From Lactifluus volemus (taxonomy: Eukaryota; Basidiomycota; Agaricomycetes; Russulales; Russulaceae), in assembly GCA_022376515.1 (NCBI GenBank), contig WTXI01000459.1, forward strand, positions 1 to 24,170: a stretch of DNA of 24,170 nt. The letters run 5' to 3'. Position 1 is the first letter of the stretch. Each line of letters begins with the position of its first letter. Below, piece after piece: positions 1 to 10,581 of the stretch. The position numbers and the translations under genes were made by a program. The notes below the pieces were generated by a model that saw only the letters and a program-made list of their open reading frames with translations, was not told the DNA's origin and ran no database searches.

Positions 1-690
1 ACCTTTCCCCTCTCCCGGTGAGGTGGGTCGGGCATTGCTCTTTGTGCTGGCCGTGTTCAAAAGTTACTAGTTGTAGCTAAGGATAATATATGTAGACCGA
101 GTTTGGCACGCACGTGTGCCAAGTGAAAGGGCCCGAGCAAGGGAGATGCAGCGTGCGTGCGAAGTAGTGTGTGCATACCACGAGACGACCATGGAGACGA
201 GCGCATCAAAAGAGAAGAGGCAAGGGAGGGGGGGAACAGCAACGGGACCACTGTAATAACTCTATCGCTCAATCGGGCCAGTGAGTTTTTTTGTGAGATG
301 ACTCGGAAGTGTTTGAGATGGATAAAAATGGGCGGGTAGTGGGAGAAAAAGAATGTTCGAAATCGAAAACAGGAGACGCGTTCTTTCGGAGTGGGACACG
401 AGTGAATGCCGTCATCCATCCCCAGCGAGAAATGACTTACAGTAATTCGAAGTAAATTTAACTAGTTGAATTGATTCAATTTTTATCAACGGATGAGTCT
501 TTTTGCGATTTAATTGAATGGACAAATCGAAAACATTTTCAGTTTTCCGAATTCAATTGAATATTAGATCGGATCGGATTTGGATTCGTTTGATTGCGCG
601 ATTGAATCAGGTAGAATTGAATTGACCATTTATTTTCTATTTACAGTTACAGCTCTATTCAATTTTATTCTACCCTCAATCCTAATCACC
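1..690. other. Gene-poor stretch, AT-rich second half
   Basis: I see no supportable gene here. The short open frames on both strands lack recognisable motifs and plausible splice structure. From about 430 to 680 the base composition becomes strongly AT-rich and the hexamers TTGAAT/ATTCAA recur about eight times (for example around 466-480 and 552-563). A block of similar composition and word content lies at about 2130-2360. This looks like decayed repeat DNA, but no element type can be assigned. Confidence 0.5.
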
Positions 691-1024
691 TTGCCTCTGT
701 CCGGCTACGCATCAAGCAATCTAAGTCATCCTTGACACTGACTGTGTACCACCTCCACATCGTCTGCTCTGGGCATGGGCATGGGAGCTCCTCAGCCTGG
801 AGCTCGCAACGGCATGGGCTTGGATTTGCTGCTATGCGAGGGGGAGGGGCGGATTTGGGACGGATTGTGGGACTCTCCACAGGGTGGCAGTGGTAGCGGC
901 AGTCACGATGAGGTCAGAGGTGCTGAACGCCAGTCAGATGTGGAACTGGCACACGTGCCTATTCCTCGTCAACGCATGCGTGAACCTCACCACGGAGGAG
1001 CAGGCGGGCACAGCCACCAGGTGA

Positions 1025-1231
1025 TACACCAAGACGGAACTCGACGAGCTGGAAATGACATTAAAGGAGTACGAGCTGTGGCTGAATGAGTGGGTGGAGA
1101 AGCAGAGGATGCGGAAAAGAGGCAAGGTGCTCAAGACGCACCTGCAATGTCTGGTGCAGAAGAAGCCACCACACAATCAACCTACAAGTACTCTCGATCA
1201 CCACCTGACGCTGGTCCGTCACCAGCCATGA
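1025..1231 (+). pseudogene. Possible GRP170/Lhs1 (Hsp110-type chaperone) C-terminal relic
   Basis: An open stretch of 68 codons without a start codon follows a TGA at 1022-1024 and ends at TGA 1229-1231. It reads as a charged helical segment with the pattern TELDELEMTLKEYELWL, then EWVEKQR, then RGKVLKTHL and a Lys/Pro tail. From memory this resembles the C-terminal helical region of ER Hsp70-like nucleotide exchange chaperones (GRP170/HYOU1/Lhs1), where a Trp-rich LE..L.E.E.WL...VEKQ motif is followed by a DP-containing loop and RGK.L...L. That loop seems missing here. The upstream TGA could be a mutated Trp codon. No nucleotide-binding domain or other Hsp70 exon is visible nearby, so if the match is right this is a detached, broken fragment. 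The similarity is judged by eye; a chance charged helix is the main alternative. Confidence 0.3.
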
Positions 1232-2150
1232 AAACAGATGAGAGTGAGGGTTAGAAAAGGGTGATTCAAGTTAAACTCACAGTCAAAATTGTCTTCGAGT
1301 TTATTCCCACGCTTGGTCAATTCATTGACAGCTTTATGCCAGGCTGGGAGAGGTGAGCTGTGAAAGTGCCACGGTGGAAGAGGGGGGGGTGCTGAGACCG
1401 AGGCCGTGAGTATGGTTGAAGGACCTGCCAGATCTGGTGCTTGGCACTGGAAAAAAAATTGATCAATGAGACAGCGGTGAAAGTGGACCCACCTTTGGCT
1501 TCACGCCATGTGTCACCCTAGTACAAGCGATTATACCAGTACACTAAATACCTTGAGGAACACTCACATTGTGAAGGTGACTGTTTCAGTTTGTGGTGAG
1601 CCGGGGTTGCTCTGGTGAGGACCTCTTGTGACAGCAGCGGCATGGGAGGGCCAGAGGTTGGAGGCAGGTGACAACAACAGTGGCAGTGAGTGATGTCGTG
1701 GTGGTTGTAGTGAGGAGTGGAACGCTGGAAGAGCAGGAGAGGAGGGGAGGGGAGGGGAAGCACAGTGGGGGGTAATGGGAGTACAGCGCGGAGTTTGCAT
1801 GTTGCAGCCCAGAAGCTCAATCGAAGATGCGGCCCAAAAAAATCTAAATGATGCTGGTCTGAAAAAGGTAGAAAGGAAGAGACTCACAGATATCTGTGGG
1901 GAGTATACAGGCCTCACGGGCAGCAGAGGAGAGATTAAGGGGACACTTTGAGAAGGAGATGAAGAAGGAAGAAATGTATGCGTCCGAATCAGCGCAACGC
2001 AAAGTCGATCTGACAAACAATTACAAATAGTAATATAGGTCATTACGCTAAAGTCGGCCCTGTGACCGGACACAGTGAGTACTCGATGCAGGGTTTTCGC
2101 GCGTTCAATGAACTGGAACAAAAGTGCGCAATATGTTTTATTCAATTCCA
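1232..2150. other. Purine-rich stretch without a supportable gene
   Basis: The plus strand is GA-rich. The long open frame this leaves on the minus strand (1564-2151) encodes a Ser/Pro/Leu-rich sequence with no recognisable motif and is best explained by base composition. No splice-consistent coding structure was found. Confidence 0.4.
1744..1772 (+). other. Potential G-quadruplex tract
   Basis: Four runs of at least four G lie at 1744-1747, 1749-1752, 1754-1757 and 1767-1772, separated by loops of 1, 1 and 9 nt. This is close to the classic four-tract quadruplex pattern; the last loop is slightly long. No gene is attached to it. Confidence 0.4.
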
Positions 2151-2360
2151 ATCAGTTGCCTTAGATTGAGTAATAAATCTCGTGACATGCAATTATTATT
2201 ATTCAACAGAATTCAGCTGGTGATTGAGAAGGATTGAATGATATTTAAATTCTATTAGCCGATATCAATCCACTTGAATCAATGTAATCCATATCAACTG
2301 TTATCAGTTTCCTTAAATCAATATTCAATATCTATTATTTGCGATTAGTTTACTGTAAGA
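2130..2360. other. AT-rich block rich in TTGAAT words
   Basis: This AT-rich segment shares the recurring TTGAAT/ATTCAA words of the 430-680 block (about five occurrences, for example near 2139, 2208, 2234 and 2274). The two blocks bracket the 690-2130 interval. I could not align them convincingly as terminal repeats, so they are reported only as similar low-complexity DNA. Confidence 0.35.
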
Positions 2361-4340
2361 CATTTCTCGTAGGGATCCATCATCCATCCTCTTCTTTGAC
2401 GTGCGATCCGCGGCCAAAAAAAAAAACTACTACTACCAAACGGGCGCTTTTCTCTCACGCTGCGTAGTCGTTCCCTCGTTAACTACTGTACTGTATACGA
2501 GTAGGATAGCAAGAGAGTGCAAAGTCGCAAATATATATATATATACCAAATGACGCTCGGTTGCAAGGGGGTGTTTTGGTGTGCCTTAAAACACGGAATG
2601 GACCGACCCAGTTTTTCTTTGATGCAAATAAGCGCTGGGATGAGAACTCGGAGAGGAACGGAAACGGGATTGGACAAAAAGCAACGACGATGTTTGATTG
2701 GCTGTGACAAGGGACGCGCATTCGAATACCTCTGAGGTGGAGAGAAAAGGTATTTTATCACGCTATCGCTATCAAAGTAGTATCTCTCCAGCATAAATAA
2801 GAAAATTTACCCTTTTTTTTGCGTAAAAGTACGGGTTTTACTGGAAACGGATCGAGGGGCAGAAGCGGACCGAGTGGCACACCTGTGGTCATGACCGGTT
2901 CAAGTGTGCAAAGGTGCTCGTATTGCAGGCAAAACCTGCACATTACGCACATGGGAGTAGTACGACCCCCCCCCATCGTTATGCCGTTATGCCAAGACCT
3001 GCGACTGCTAAATCACTGCCATGCCCCACTGGGTACCACCCTGCCGTGCCTGAGAGAACGAAACGGATGGCGCTCCGGTTAGCGGGAAGTGGGATGAATC
3101 GGGACAAAAGTACAGTAATCTGAAAGGGTACAGTATTTCTTCGCTGCAAGATACACACACCAAACCCCCCAAACGCAGCTAACGCGGAGGCAAACCCAAA
3201 CACTTAGAATTTGTTTTGTCGGCAGAAGTCATGAACACGCTTCTAATTCTCCATGGAAGGTGAGTGATTTTAAAAAAGATAGGATAAAGAGTAAGTAGTA
3301 GAGGTGAGGCCGAAATCGAATATTATGGAGCGGAAATATAACTTCTGAGTATGCGCTAAGCCTTGTATGTATGTATGCAAAACGCATTAAATTAATGAGC
3401 GGGCGAGCTCTAAGGGTGAACGGACATTTTTGGCCGATCGCGGACTCGTGTGTGTGGTATTTTGCCTTTCGAAAAATCTGGCGCGATATCTGAAGTCTAG
3501 ATCATAGTAATAGTAGTGCACACAGCTGACTAGAAGCGCATTCCCTAATATAGCCACGGTCTTGCCATATCACTAGGGTTTGACCCTTTCCGCGATCGAT
3601 TACAGTAGTTCAAAAAAAGAATACGTACGAGGTGTGACAAAGCCAAGGAACCCACAAAAGTTCGAAAAACTCCGCCTTTTTATCCCTTATATAGTAGTGC
3701 CCCCATGACTAGGACGAAATCGCTAGGTTGTGGGATAGAACATTCGGGCACAGCAATGTGGTGGAACAAGACGGAGGGGGTGGGCCAAATGCAATCGAAG
3801 TCGGCCTCATGGCGTTCACGTGACACTTGGACTCGGGAAATGCGTGGGCAAAGGAACCAACCCACAGACTGGCAAGTCATATTTTTGTATTTGAGAAAAC
3901 ACCAGGAACTGCGTACAGATCGCAGAACAATCATTCTCCCCACTGATGTACACTCTTAGCTTCCGTGCTCTTCTCTCATCAAAGGTTTTCCTTCCGTGTC
4001 CGACTTTCACCGCTGACTCTGCGCGAGATAGAACTTGATTCTTGTTGGCTCTCACTGGCACAAAATATTGGGGACTTCAGAGTTCTTCGTGCTCGCTAGA
4101 TTATGCCAGTGGTAGTAAACATTGGTTCTTACTGGTTGTTTAGTTTCCAATTGTGGGGATCTGTCGCGTCACTCGAAGCCACACACACTTTCAGCCCAGT
4201 ATCCGCACATGCATTGACATTGCTACTTCAATTGAAGCGCTGAAACCAAAACTTATACTCATATAAAAAATAGTTTTGGGTGGTATTTGAGGTGTTTTGG
4301 ATCTGTAATTGAACTACAGAAATTTCTGGTGTACATGAGA
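2361..4340. other. No supportable gene
   Basis: About 2 kb in which the open frames are short, lack motifs and do not join through plausible introns. It contains a (TA)n microsatellite at 2531-2545 and a poly-A run near 2415-2425. A short start-like exon at 3231-3260 (ATG followed by a GTGAGT donor) was seen, but nothing coding follows it. Confidence 0.45.
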
Positions 4341-4343
4341 AAT

Positions 4344-4402
4344 TATGTGCTAATTGCATGCAGCCCCCCATTTCTACCGGGGCTGCATGCAATTAGCACA
4401 TA
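4344..4402. repeat. Perfect 24-bp inverted repeat (hairpin 1)
   Basis: Bases 4344-4367 are exactly complementary to 4379-4402, with an 11-nt loop at 4368-4378. The stem contains an internal GCATGC and closes with four G-C pairs at the loop end, so a very stable hairpin would form in RNA or a cruciform in DNA. Chance is an unlikely source of a perfect 24-bp stem this close together. It lies about 610 nt upstream of the TATA element that precedes hairpins 2 and 3. It could be a small-RNA precursor, a fold-back mobile element remnant or a replication-slippage product. Confidence 0.85.
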
Positions 4403-5010
4403 CTCATTATACCAACTCGTTGATCCCAAGGTGCCAACATGAGCCCCCAGCCTTCTGCACCAAACTCCACTTCTGCCCTGACTTTGTTCATTCTTGAAAA
4501 GTGCCGTGGTCACAGTGCACAGCCTAATCGACTTGCGCAATTCATCTACGTCGCTATCGCGCCCTTGGGAAATAGCAGGTCGCATGATAGCCGGCTCGCC
4601 CCATTGAAGTAACAAGGTTGCCAGCGTGGGCCTCGAGGCTTTGTGTGCAGGTTCAGCGTGCACGGCCATTTGGCCTTGGCTCAACGCCGCTAAGAAGTTT
4701 CCCTGAGGGCCAAAGAGTACATCGACCAGTCGGCTTCAAAAAGTTGCACTGTAGTCATGACAGTGTAAGGTGACCTCGGTGTACAGCCGCAAACGCCTTG
4801 ACCACCGCCCACAAGTTTCTCGCTTTTCTCGCTTTTCCTACTTTACCACACCCCTTTCATCATATGCTTTCTATCCACCTTTCGGCATCGCCACGACCCT
4901 CAACACAATGCCAACCTCACACCACACGCTGCAAAGCTCTCCCTTTACACCACAGTCAAAGCACTCGCTTCCCCCTTTGTTCCTAATAGCTTACTCTCTA
5001 TTATCTGCCC

Positions 5011-5245
5011 TGTATATATAGACCTAGATTTCTCTTCTAAAATCATCATCATTCCTGTGTTCTCTCTCTCTCTTGCGTGATCTCAGAAGCTTTAGTATTT
5101 CTCCTCAAACAGCCCCGAACGTTTCGAGTCTCGCGTTACGACTAAGCGTTTCGACTCTCCCTCTCTCCTCACTTCTCATACCTCTATTTCCCCTACTATC
5201 TCACTCGGGACGACATCAAGTCTCGCAGCCGACACACAACAGCAA
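5011..5245 (+). promoter_or_regulatory. TATA box and pyrimidine-rich leader
   Basis: A TATA element (TATATATA at 5013-5020) is followed by about 220 nt strongly enriched in C and T, with repeated TCTC tracts near 5060-5075 and 5155-5190. In filamentous fungi this arrangement is typical of a strong RNA polymerase II core promoter with CT-rich start-site sequence. The first downstream ATG (5255) opens a frame of only 24 codons that lies inside hairpin 2, so no protein product is evident. The promoter may therefore drive a non-coding transcript or belong to a gene that has been lost. Confidence 0.5.
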
Positions 5246-5333
5246 CATTTAGGACATGGAAGGAAATTTGATTTCCACTCCATCACGAACTTGTGATGGA
5301 ATGGAGATCAAATTTTCTTACCTGTCTTAAATG
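5246..5333. repeat. Long imperfect inverted repeat (hairpin 2), candidate ncRNA precursor
   Basis: Arms 5246-5286 and 5293-5333 pair over roughly 37 of 41 positions around a 6-nt loop (5287-5292). The inner 8 bp are perfect. There is one C-A mismatch at 5278/5301, G-U pairs at 5273/5306 and 5263/5316, and a small internal loop near 5256-5259/5320-5323. Scattered mismatches and wobbles that leave the stem intact resemble microRNA-like precursors more than a fresh fold-back. The hairpin sits about 230 nt downstream of a TATA box. Fungal milRNA precursors are known as a class; assignment to that class is inference. Confidence 0.75.
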
Positions 5334-5352
5334 ATGCTCAGGCATGATCTGA

Positions 5353-5415
5353 AATGTGACTTTTCATACATTCATTCTGATGCGGCCTGCATCAGAATGT
5401 ATGAAAAGTCATGTT
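5353..5415. repeat. Inverted repeat with 4-nt bulge (hairpin 3), candidate ncRNA precursor
   Basis: Arms 5353-5383 and 5389-5415 pair with a 5-nt loop. The only interruption of the inner stem is a 4-nt bulge (about 5370-5373) created by a tandem ATTC on the left arm; two terminal G-U pairs extend the base. It begins 20 nt after hairpin 2, so both would fall on one transcript. Its stem sequence is unrelated to those of hairpins 1 and 2. Confidence 0.75.
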
Positions 5416-5419
5416 GTGG

Positions 5420-7010
5420 ATCGCACCTGTGGCGGAGGTCGAGTGGAGGCGATATGAGCTCGGATAAGGCGGCATCGATACTGTGCTATATCCGTCATTT
5501 TCTCAAAAAAGCACATCCATCCATGCGGGCTCACTAGTTCAAGTTCCTAGTTATTCCGATCACAGCCCCCCCGCAGCTCATGGAGTTGGCTTCTGAAAAC
5601 TGCATCAAAAAAAAAAATCTGCAAAAAGGAGCCAATGATTCGCACCGTGACAAGCGGATGTTTGATCAGGTCCCGGGTGAGACCGACATCGAAGTCTTGT
5701 CATTTCAGCTAATTTCTGACGTGAATATCAATATCCCTTATTCTTTAGTAACCTCACCGTATTGGACTGTGACGTATTCGACAACGGCAAAGTAGAGGCA
5801 TTTTATGTGCATTGGTGGCGTGAGAGTGAGTTCGGACAGAGGGTCTAAGGAGTACAAGACACTTGGCGATGCTTCCCTGCTTTGCGTGCAGAGTATTCAA
5901 AGGCGCCGGTAAAGGAGAAAAAGACCGGAAAAGGGCACTAATGTCGGACGTCGGTTGGAAAGAGTGTCCGCATGTAATATGTGTGACGACAGAGACATTT
6001 TGAGAAAACTAAGGCTGCAACGATGGGTCGCTGTTCTTCAGTGATTCCGGATGTACTAGTACATATGAAAACACGGCTATCGAAAACGGCATATGTTAAC
6101 TACAGGCACGAGAGTAAGGACACGAACTGAATGGATAATACGAAGTCCATGGTCTAATTCAGACGTGAACAAGAACCAGAACTGTCAAGAGCAACAGGTC
6201 TCTTCTAGAAGGTAGGAGCATAGGAGTGGTATCAGAACCGGAGTATGACGTGGAAATTTTTAAGGAAAAGAAAAAAGGTAAACCATGGAGTCTAAACTGA
6301 AAAAGACAAAGACAGAGGCAAAGCAATATAACCAAAGGAAAGGTGTGAGATACGAGGCCGGAGATAGTAGAAGTATGGCCGAGGCGCAGCTCGAAGATTG
6401 TCGGCGGGGCATCGTGGCGTAGGAGCGGTCCACAAGAGGGGCGGGTGGGAATCCAGAGCATCTGAAAATCAGAAAGGAGAAACTGGAGCCAAAAATGAGG
6501 TTGACAGTGAGCGATGCGAGGTGAACGAGGAGCAGATGGAAGTGGTAGAATGTGGCACAGGACGTCGTTTGGTTATGGCATTTTTACAACTTGAACGTCA
6601 TGTGACCGTATCAGTCATGCCCGAGTCCGTCCGCAAGGTTAGTGACATGCAAGTTACAGGAGAACTGGGGTGGAAACGACATCGGCCACAGGGCGAGCGA
6701 ATGAATCAAGTTGGCCATCATTGAGCGCAACAAAGGAGGTCGGTCAGCAGCTAGGCAGGCGAACGCACCTCAGCTGTTTTCTCAGACATTCGTCGTAACG
6801 CAGTAGAAACAACTTGAAGCCAGCCCGACTCAGAGCCCGAGTGCCCCGACGATTGTATACTCCACTCCTCGATCTAACATAAAAACTCGACTTGCTCACA
6901 ATGACTTTCACTTCTTTCTCCTTCCTAGGCATGTATACTTTCTATCGTCATCATTCAGTTCAAGATCCTCCCCACACTGGCAACTGAACGACTATCATCA
7001 TACTCAAACA
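5420..7010. other. No supportable gene
   Basis: Open frames are short and motif-free on both strands. The longest (about 108 codons at 6398-6724, plus strand) is a Glu/Lys/Gly-rich sequence I do not recognise and that lacks splice-supported neighbours. If hairpins 2 and 3 belong to a longer non-coding transcript, its 3' part would lie at the start of this interval. Confidence 0.4.
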
Positions 7011-7012
7011 TG

Positions 7013-7720
7013 ACGCTCCTTGAATTCTTTGACTCGGACTGCTTTTGCTCCTCTCGCTGCCAGTGTGCCTCAGGCTGCGTCGCCGGACCGCCGTTCCAGT
7101 GCTGACTCACGGCACCATGATTGCCCTCAGAATTATTGGATGCTCTCGAACAACTGGAGATGAAATATACGAGGACTCGGAGGTTCTGAGAATATTCTAC
7201 GCAACGTATTTCACTGCCGTTAGCATCGCGTCTGGGCCTCTTGTTACTAATAACCGTCGTCGAGAGCGAGGAAGCGACTCACGCTACGACCCTCTGCTTT
7301 AGCCCATCTCTGTCGCTAACACACTGGTACAGGCGCTCATTACTGGCATTGGCGAAACGCCACTGTAGTGCCAGTTCAATCAACCTAGTTTCTAGACAGA
7401 TGCCAAGGCAGCGGTGGCGGGGGCACGATACCTCGAACGACTTGTTGTGAGCACTTACACTGGATCTGCCAATCTCATCAAAGTCCCGGATGTCCTCACC
7501 ACACTTGCACCCGGTACCATCGGAGCCATTGACTCCCGCCACCAGGCAATCTTCAACGTCTTCAAAGATCACTCACCTATCGTGGTGGTCTCCATTGCCG
7601 GAAACATATCATGTTATCAGCTACCCCCCTCTCAACCCACCGGTATCTACAATGGTGGCATGCCAGTGGTCCACTTATTTCCCCAGAACAGTAACAATTC
7701 CGTAGGTCAGATGTAGTTGC
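7013..7720 (+). pseudogene. Broken ferritin-like domain gene (Rds1-type)
   Basis: Pieces of one secreted ferritin-like protein appear in order in different frames. First comes an Ala-rich signal-peptide-like start at about 7013-7100. Next is DALEQLEMKY at 7139-7168, which matches the LExLE metal-binding helix and runs into a TGA near 7187. Then ESEEATHATTL near 7262-7295 matches the second E..H metal-ligand helix. Finally AKAAVAGARYLERLVVSTY and TGSANLI, followed by DSRHQA (about 7400-7560), match the family's C-terminal helices. The last block is preceded by two in-frame TAG codons (near 7365 and 7393). These frameshifts and stops cannot be removed by ordinary introns without losing conserved helices. 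Rds1-type proteins are stress-responsive secreted or cell-surface proteins in fungi. The family call is by motif recognition; that the copy is broken is seen directly. Confidence 0.65.
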
Positions 7721-10581
7721 CATCTTCGCACCGCAACCAACGTATTTCTAACGCATCCACCTCACCTCGTGTCTACAGAATTATTTCTGCCAAATGTTCA
7801 CCGGTAAACCCGGGGAGCTCGATCGTCTTCCCGAGCTCAATCTCAACAACTATCGATGATTCGTTGGCCTATTTTATCACGAACTTCACCCAGCCACTGA
7901 GCCCCTCAACAGACTAAAACGGCAGAACCAGAGCAATATACTCATTGGGGTTCCAGTGTTGATCTTCCTTGACCCGAAATCCGACCCGCTCTGCGACCTC
8001 GTCACTAGCCAAAAGCAGGCTTTCCTCATGGTGGTCACATCACCGTGATTCGCACTGGCAGCACAGTACCAGTACTAGAGTGCATGCTGCGAACAACCAC
8101 CTAGTGGGAGCTTTACGATGAATTCGATACCTCAATGAAATCAATCAACGATCTTTCGTCATGATCACGGTTAGTTGATGTACATACTCGTGCCGCTCTT
8201 GCGCGCACAATGACATGGTACTTTAAACCTTTTGAACACACAATCACCATTTATGTTCAGCCAATACTAAAAACAACCTCCACATTGGTGTCGCTGTCAG
8301 CATCCGTAATCGTTGAGCATGTCCATGACTCCCACATCAACACCCACGTGCAAATCGCTGCCTGTCCAAGTTCCAGGAGGACCCAACAACAACCCATGCG
8401 TAGATCCGCGTCCCGCGTTTACATGCAGATAAAGCTACAGAACGGTGCGAGGACCAAACCACGCTTCAACTTTATCACGACGCCGGCGGTGAGCCTCTTT
8501 GATCGTCTGAACCCTGCAAAACGTACTATCACACCACGTTTGCGATTGACACGAACCCCCCCCCCTTTCCCATTATACGGGGCGCTCAAATTGTCTCTCT
8601 CACGCAGGCACATTGGCCATGGGGCATCTTCCCTGACTGCTGCGCCGCTTCCTTTGCAAGCGTGAAATGCGGGTATTCACTGATCTTGACGGCAGGTCAT
8701 GAGGAGCGTGATTGGAACGTTCGCGTAACTAAACCAGGAAGGTCTCAGTCACACCCATCGTCGTCGATATGTGCTTCTGCCAGCCATGCCGGATGTTGGC
8801 GTTGGATGATAACATGCCGCTTCAGCGCATACTTTGAACTCCTCTGGTTGATGATTCATGAATAAGTAATAAAGGGTGGAGAGAAATGTGGTGCACCCAC
8901 TGGCATCAGACTCGAGGGAATTAGACAGAATTTCTTTCTTGATTGTATCACTACTCACTGGATGGATGACTCCGTATTTACTTGTTGTCAATTTACGTAC
9001 GTTACTGCTTGGAAGACGTAACCCGCGTGAGCGGGGCATCTTTTGTCCGACAGTTGGTCACATTCAGTTCGCTGAGGCCCACACTGATAACGATGGTCAC
9101 AAGATACTTGTACCAACAACTGGGAAGAGATGCAACTGCCAGTAGTGAACAGAGACATCCATGACTTAGCCGCCTTGTCTGAGTAATCACTTTCCGAGGG
9201 GGAGGTGAGAGGGGTTTTGAGAGGGCGGTGGTTCTCTGCCAAACCGAAGAAGGTATTATGTCACAACCAGCTGCCGACAAACACTGGATTTACCAGTAAT
9301 CACACCAGCAACGACCCTGCAAAAACGACCGAATAGATTGGCGCGACCGTCTCCAGCTTCAAATTAGTCTCCCTCCCCAAGCCCAAACCCTGGACAATGG
9401 ACACAGCCTCGTGTCGCTGCCGATGTGACTGGTGGTCGCTGTAGTAGTGGACGCGGCCGTCTTTGTACCAACGGTGGGAAAAAAGAAAAAGAAAAAGAAG
9501 AGTCTTGGACCTCTCGACTTCATGGACAAGTCCAGTACAACTTGTACTGGACTTGCATAAGCGACTCGGAACCCAATGGAGCAATACAGTCAGCCAGCAT
9601 CAATCTCACGCTTCTTCCGCGGCTTAAAGGAACAATACCGGGTTGTTAGGTGAGGCGCAGATTTGCGCTCGTCAAGATGACGAAAACGTCTCCCTCTGCT
9701 GTCAGAGCATTTGTGAGACAAAGGAAGGACACCTCCCCGCCCCAATTGATCATGACACGAAATAGAGAAAAAAACGTGCCTAAGCAAGAAAGCCATTGGC
9801 CAGGTCGGAGACAAATTCAGAAAACGACAAAAGAAAAAGGTCCGCCTGAACCGGTGTAGGAATAACACTGCCGTACATACGGTACCGGTACTTGGCAAGC
9901 CAAATTCCAAAAACTAGGAACGTGCCTATGCACGTTTCCCTGTACCTTAATTGGCATTGTGTGGGGGCCAATAAACAATTTATGGAGCGGCACGCCCGCT
10001 GACATTTGGCTGACGTGCCATAGGGTGGATTGCAAACCCGCCCTATAATAGGATTGAGGTCCGAGGATCGTGAATAAATAGAAATCAATCAAATAGAAGC
10101 CACCGCAGCAAGATCCTGATATACATCTATATTAACTTACTCACGAGCAGCTTGTGACCCACTTGAAGCGTGTCCTAATCAAATTTCCAACTATTAAGCT
10201 GTCCGGGTCGGCGAGCCCCAAATTCGGAAAGCCAGATTGGCGAATGGGGATACTCTTGGTTAGGTGGGGTCGCTAGAAAGTTGTTCACATGGAGTTTGCA
10301 ACAACGAGGCAGATACCGCCCCAAGATATTTGCTGGCTCGGATCTCGAGCCTCGGGTCTCAGGTTTACGGAACTCGTGACCACTGCACAGCGTGCTGTAT
10401 GTAAACGCCCTTGGTTGTCAAGCGAGCCTCGTTTGCTTTCTATGTGTACCGTGGATCGCTGAAAACATGCGCCCAGCCCAGCTGCTCTGCAAAATCCGAC
10501 ATTCATTAATATAACGTCCTTTGGTTGGAATCCATACATACCTATAAATCACGCGGGGACAGCATGCATGTCTTGCTCGGG
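7721..10581. other. No supportable gene; probable decayed coding DNA
   Basis: Almost 3 kb with no family I can recognise. The 151-codon open frame at 8210-8665 (plus) has no identifiable motif and no good splice context. Just before it, near 7950-8040, short coding-like stretches change frame, as in the preceding pseudogene, which suggests decayed genes. A 14-bp inverted repeat with a 1-nt spacer lies at 9527-9555. Region 9860-10,050 contains several short inverted words but no defined element. Confidence 0.4.
9527..9555. repeat. 14-bp inverted repeat with 1-nt spacer
   Basis: CAAGTCCAGTACAA at 9527-9540 is exactly reverse-complementary to 9542-9555, separated by one C. It is a near-perfect 29-bp palindrome in otherwise undistinguished DNA. 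Function unknown; cruciform or residue of an inverted duplication. Confidence 0.7.

Noticed and set aside
1564..2151. 195-codon minus-strand open frame
   Set aside because: Ser/Pro/Leu-rich product of a purine-rich plus strand, no motif, no start context; composition explains the open frame.
4343..4684. 113-codon minus-strand open frame ending inside hairpin 1, with coding-like text such as LATLLLQWGEPAIMRPA
   Set aside because: No recognisable family and no upstream exon that joins it; the 3' end is simply the hairpin sequence. It could be an exon relic but cannot be supported.
8210..8665. 151-codon plus-strand open frame
   Set aside because: No motif or splice-supported partner exons; sequence around it looks decayed.
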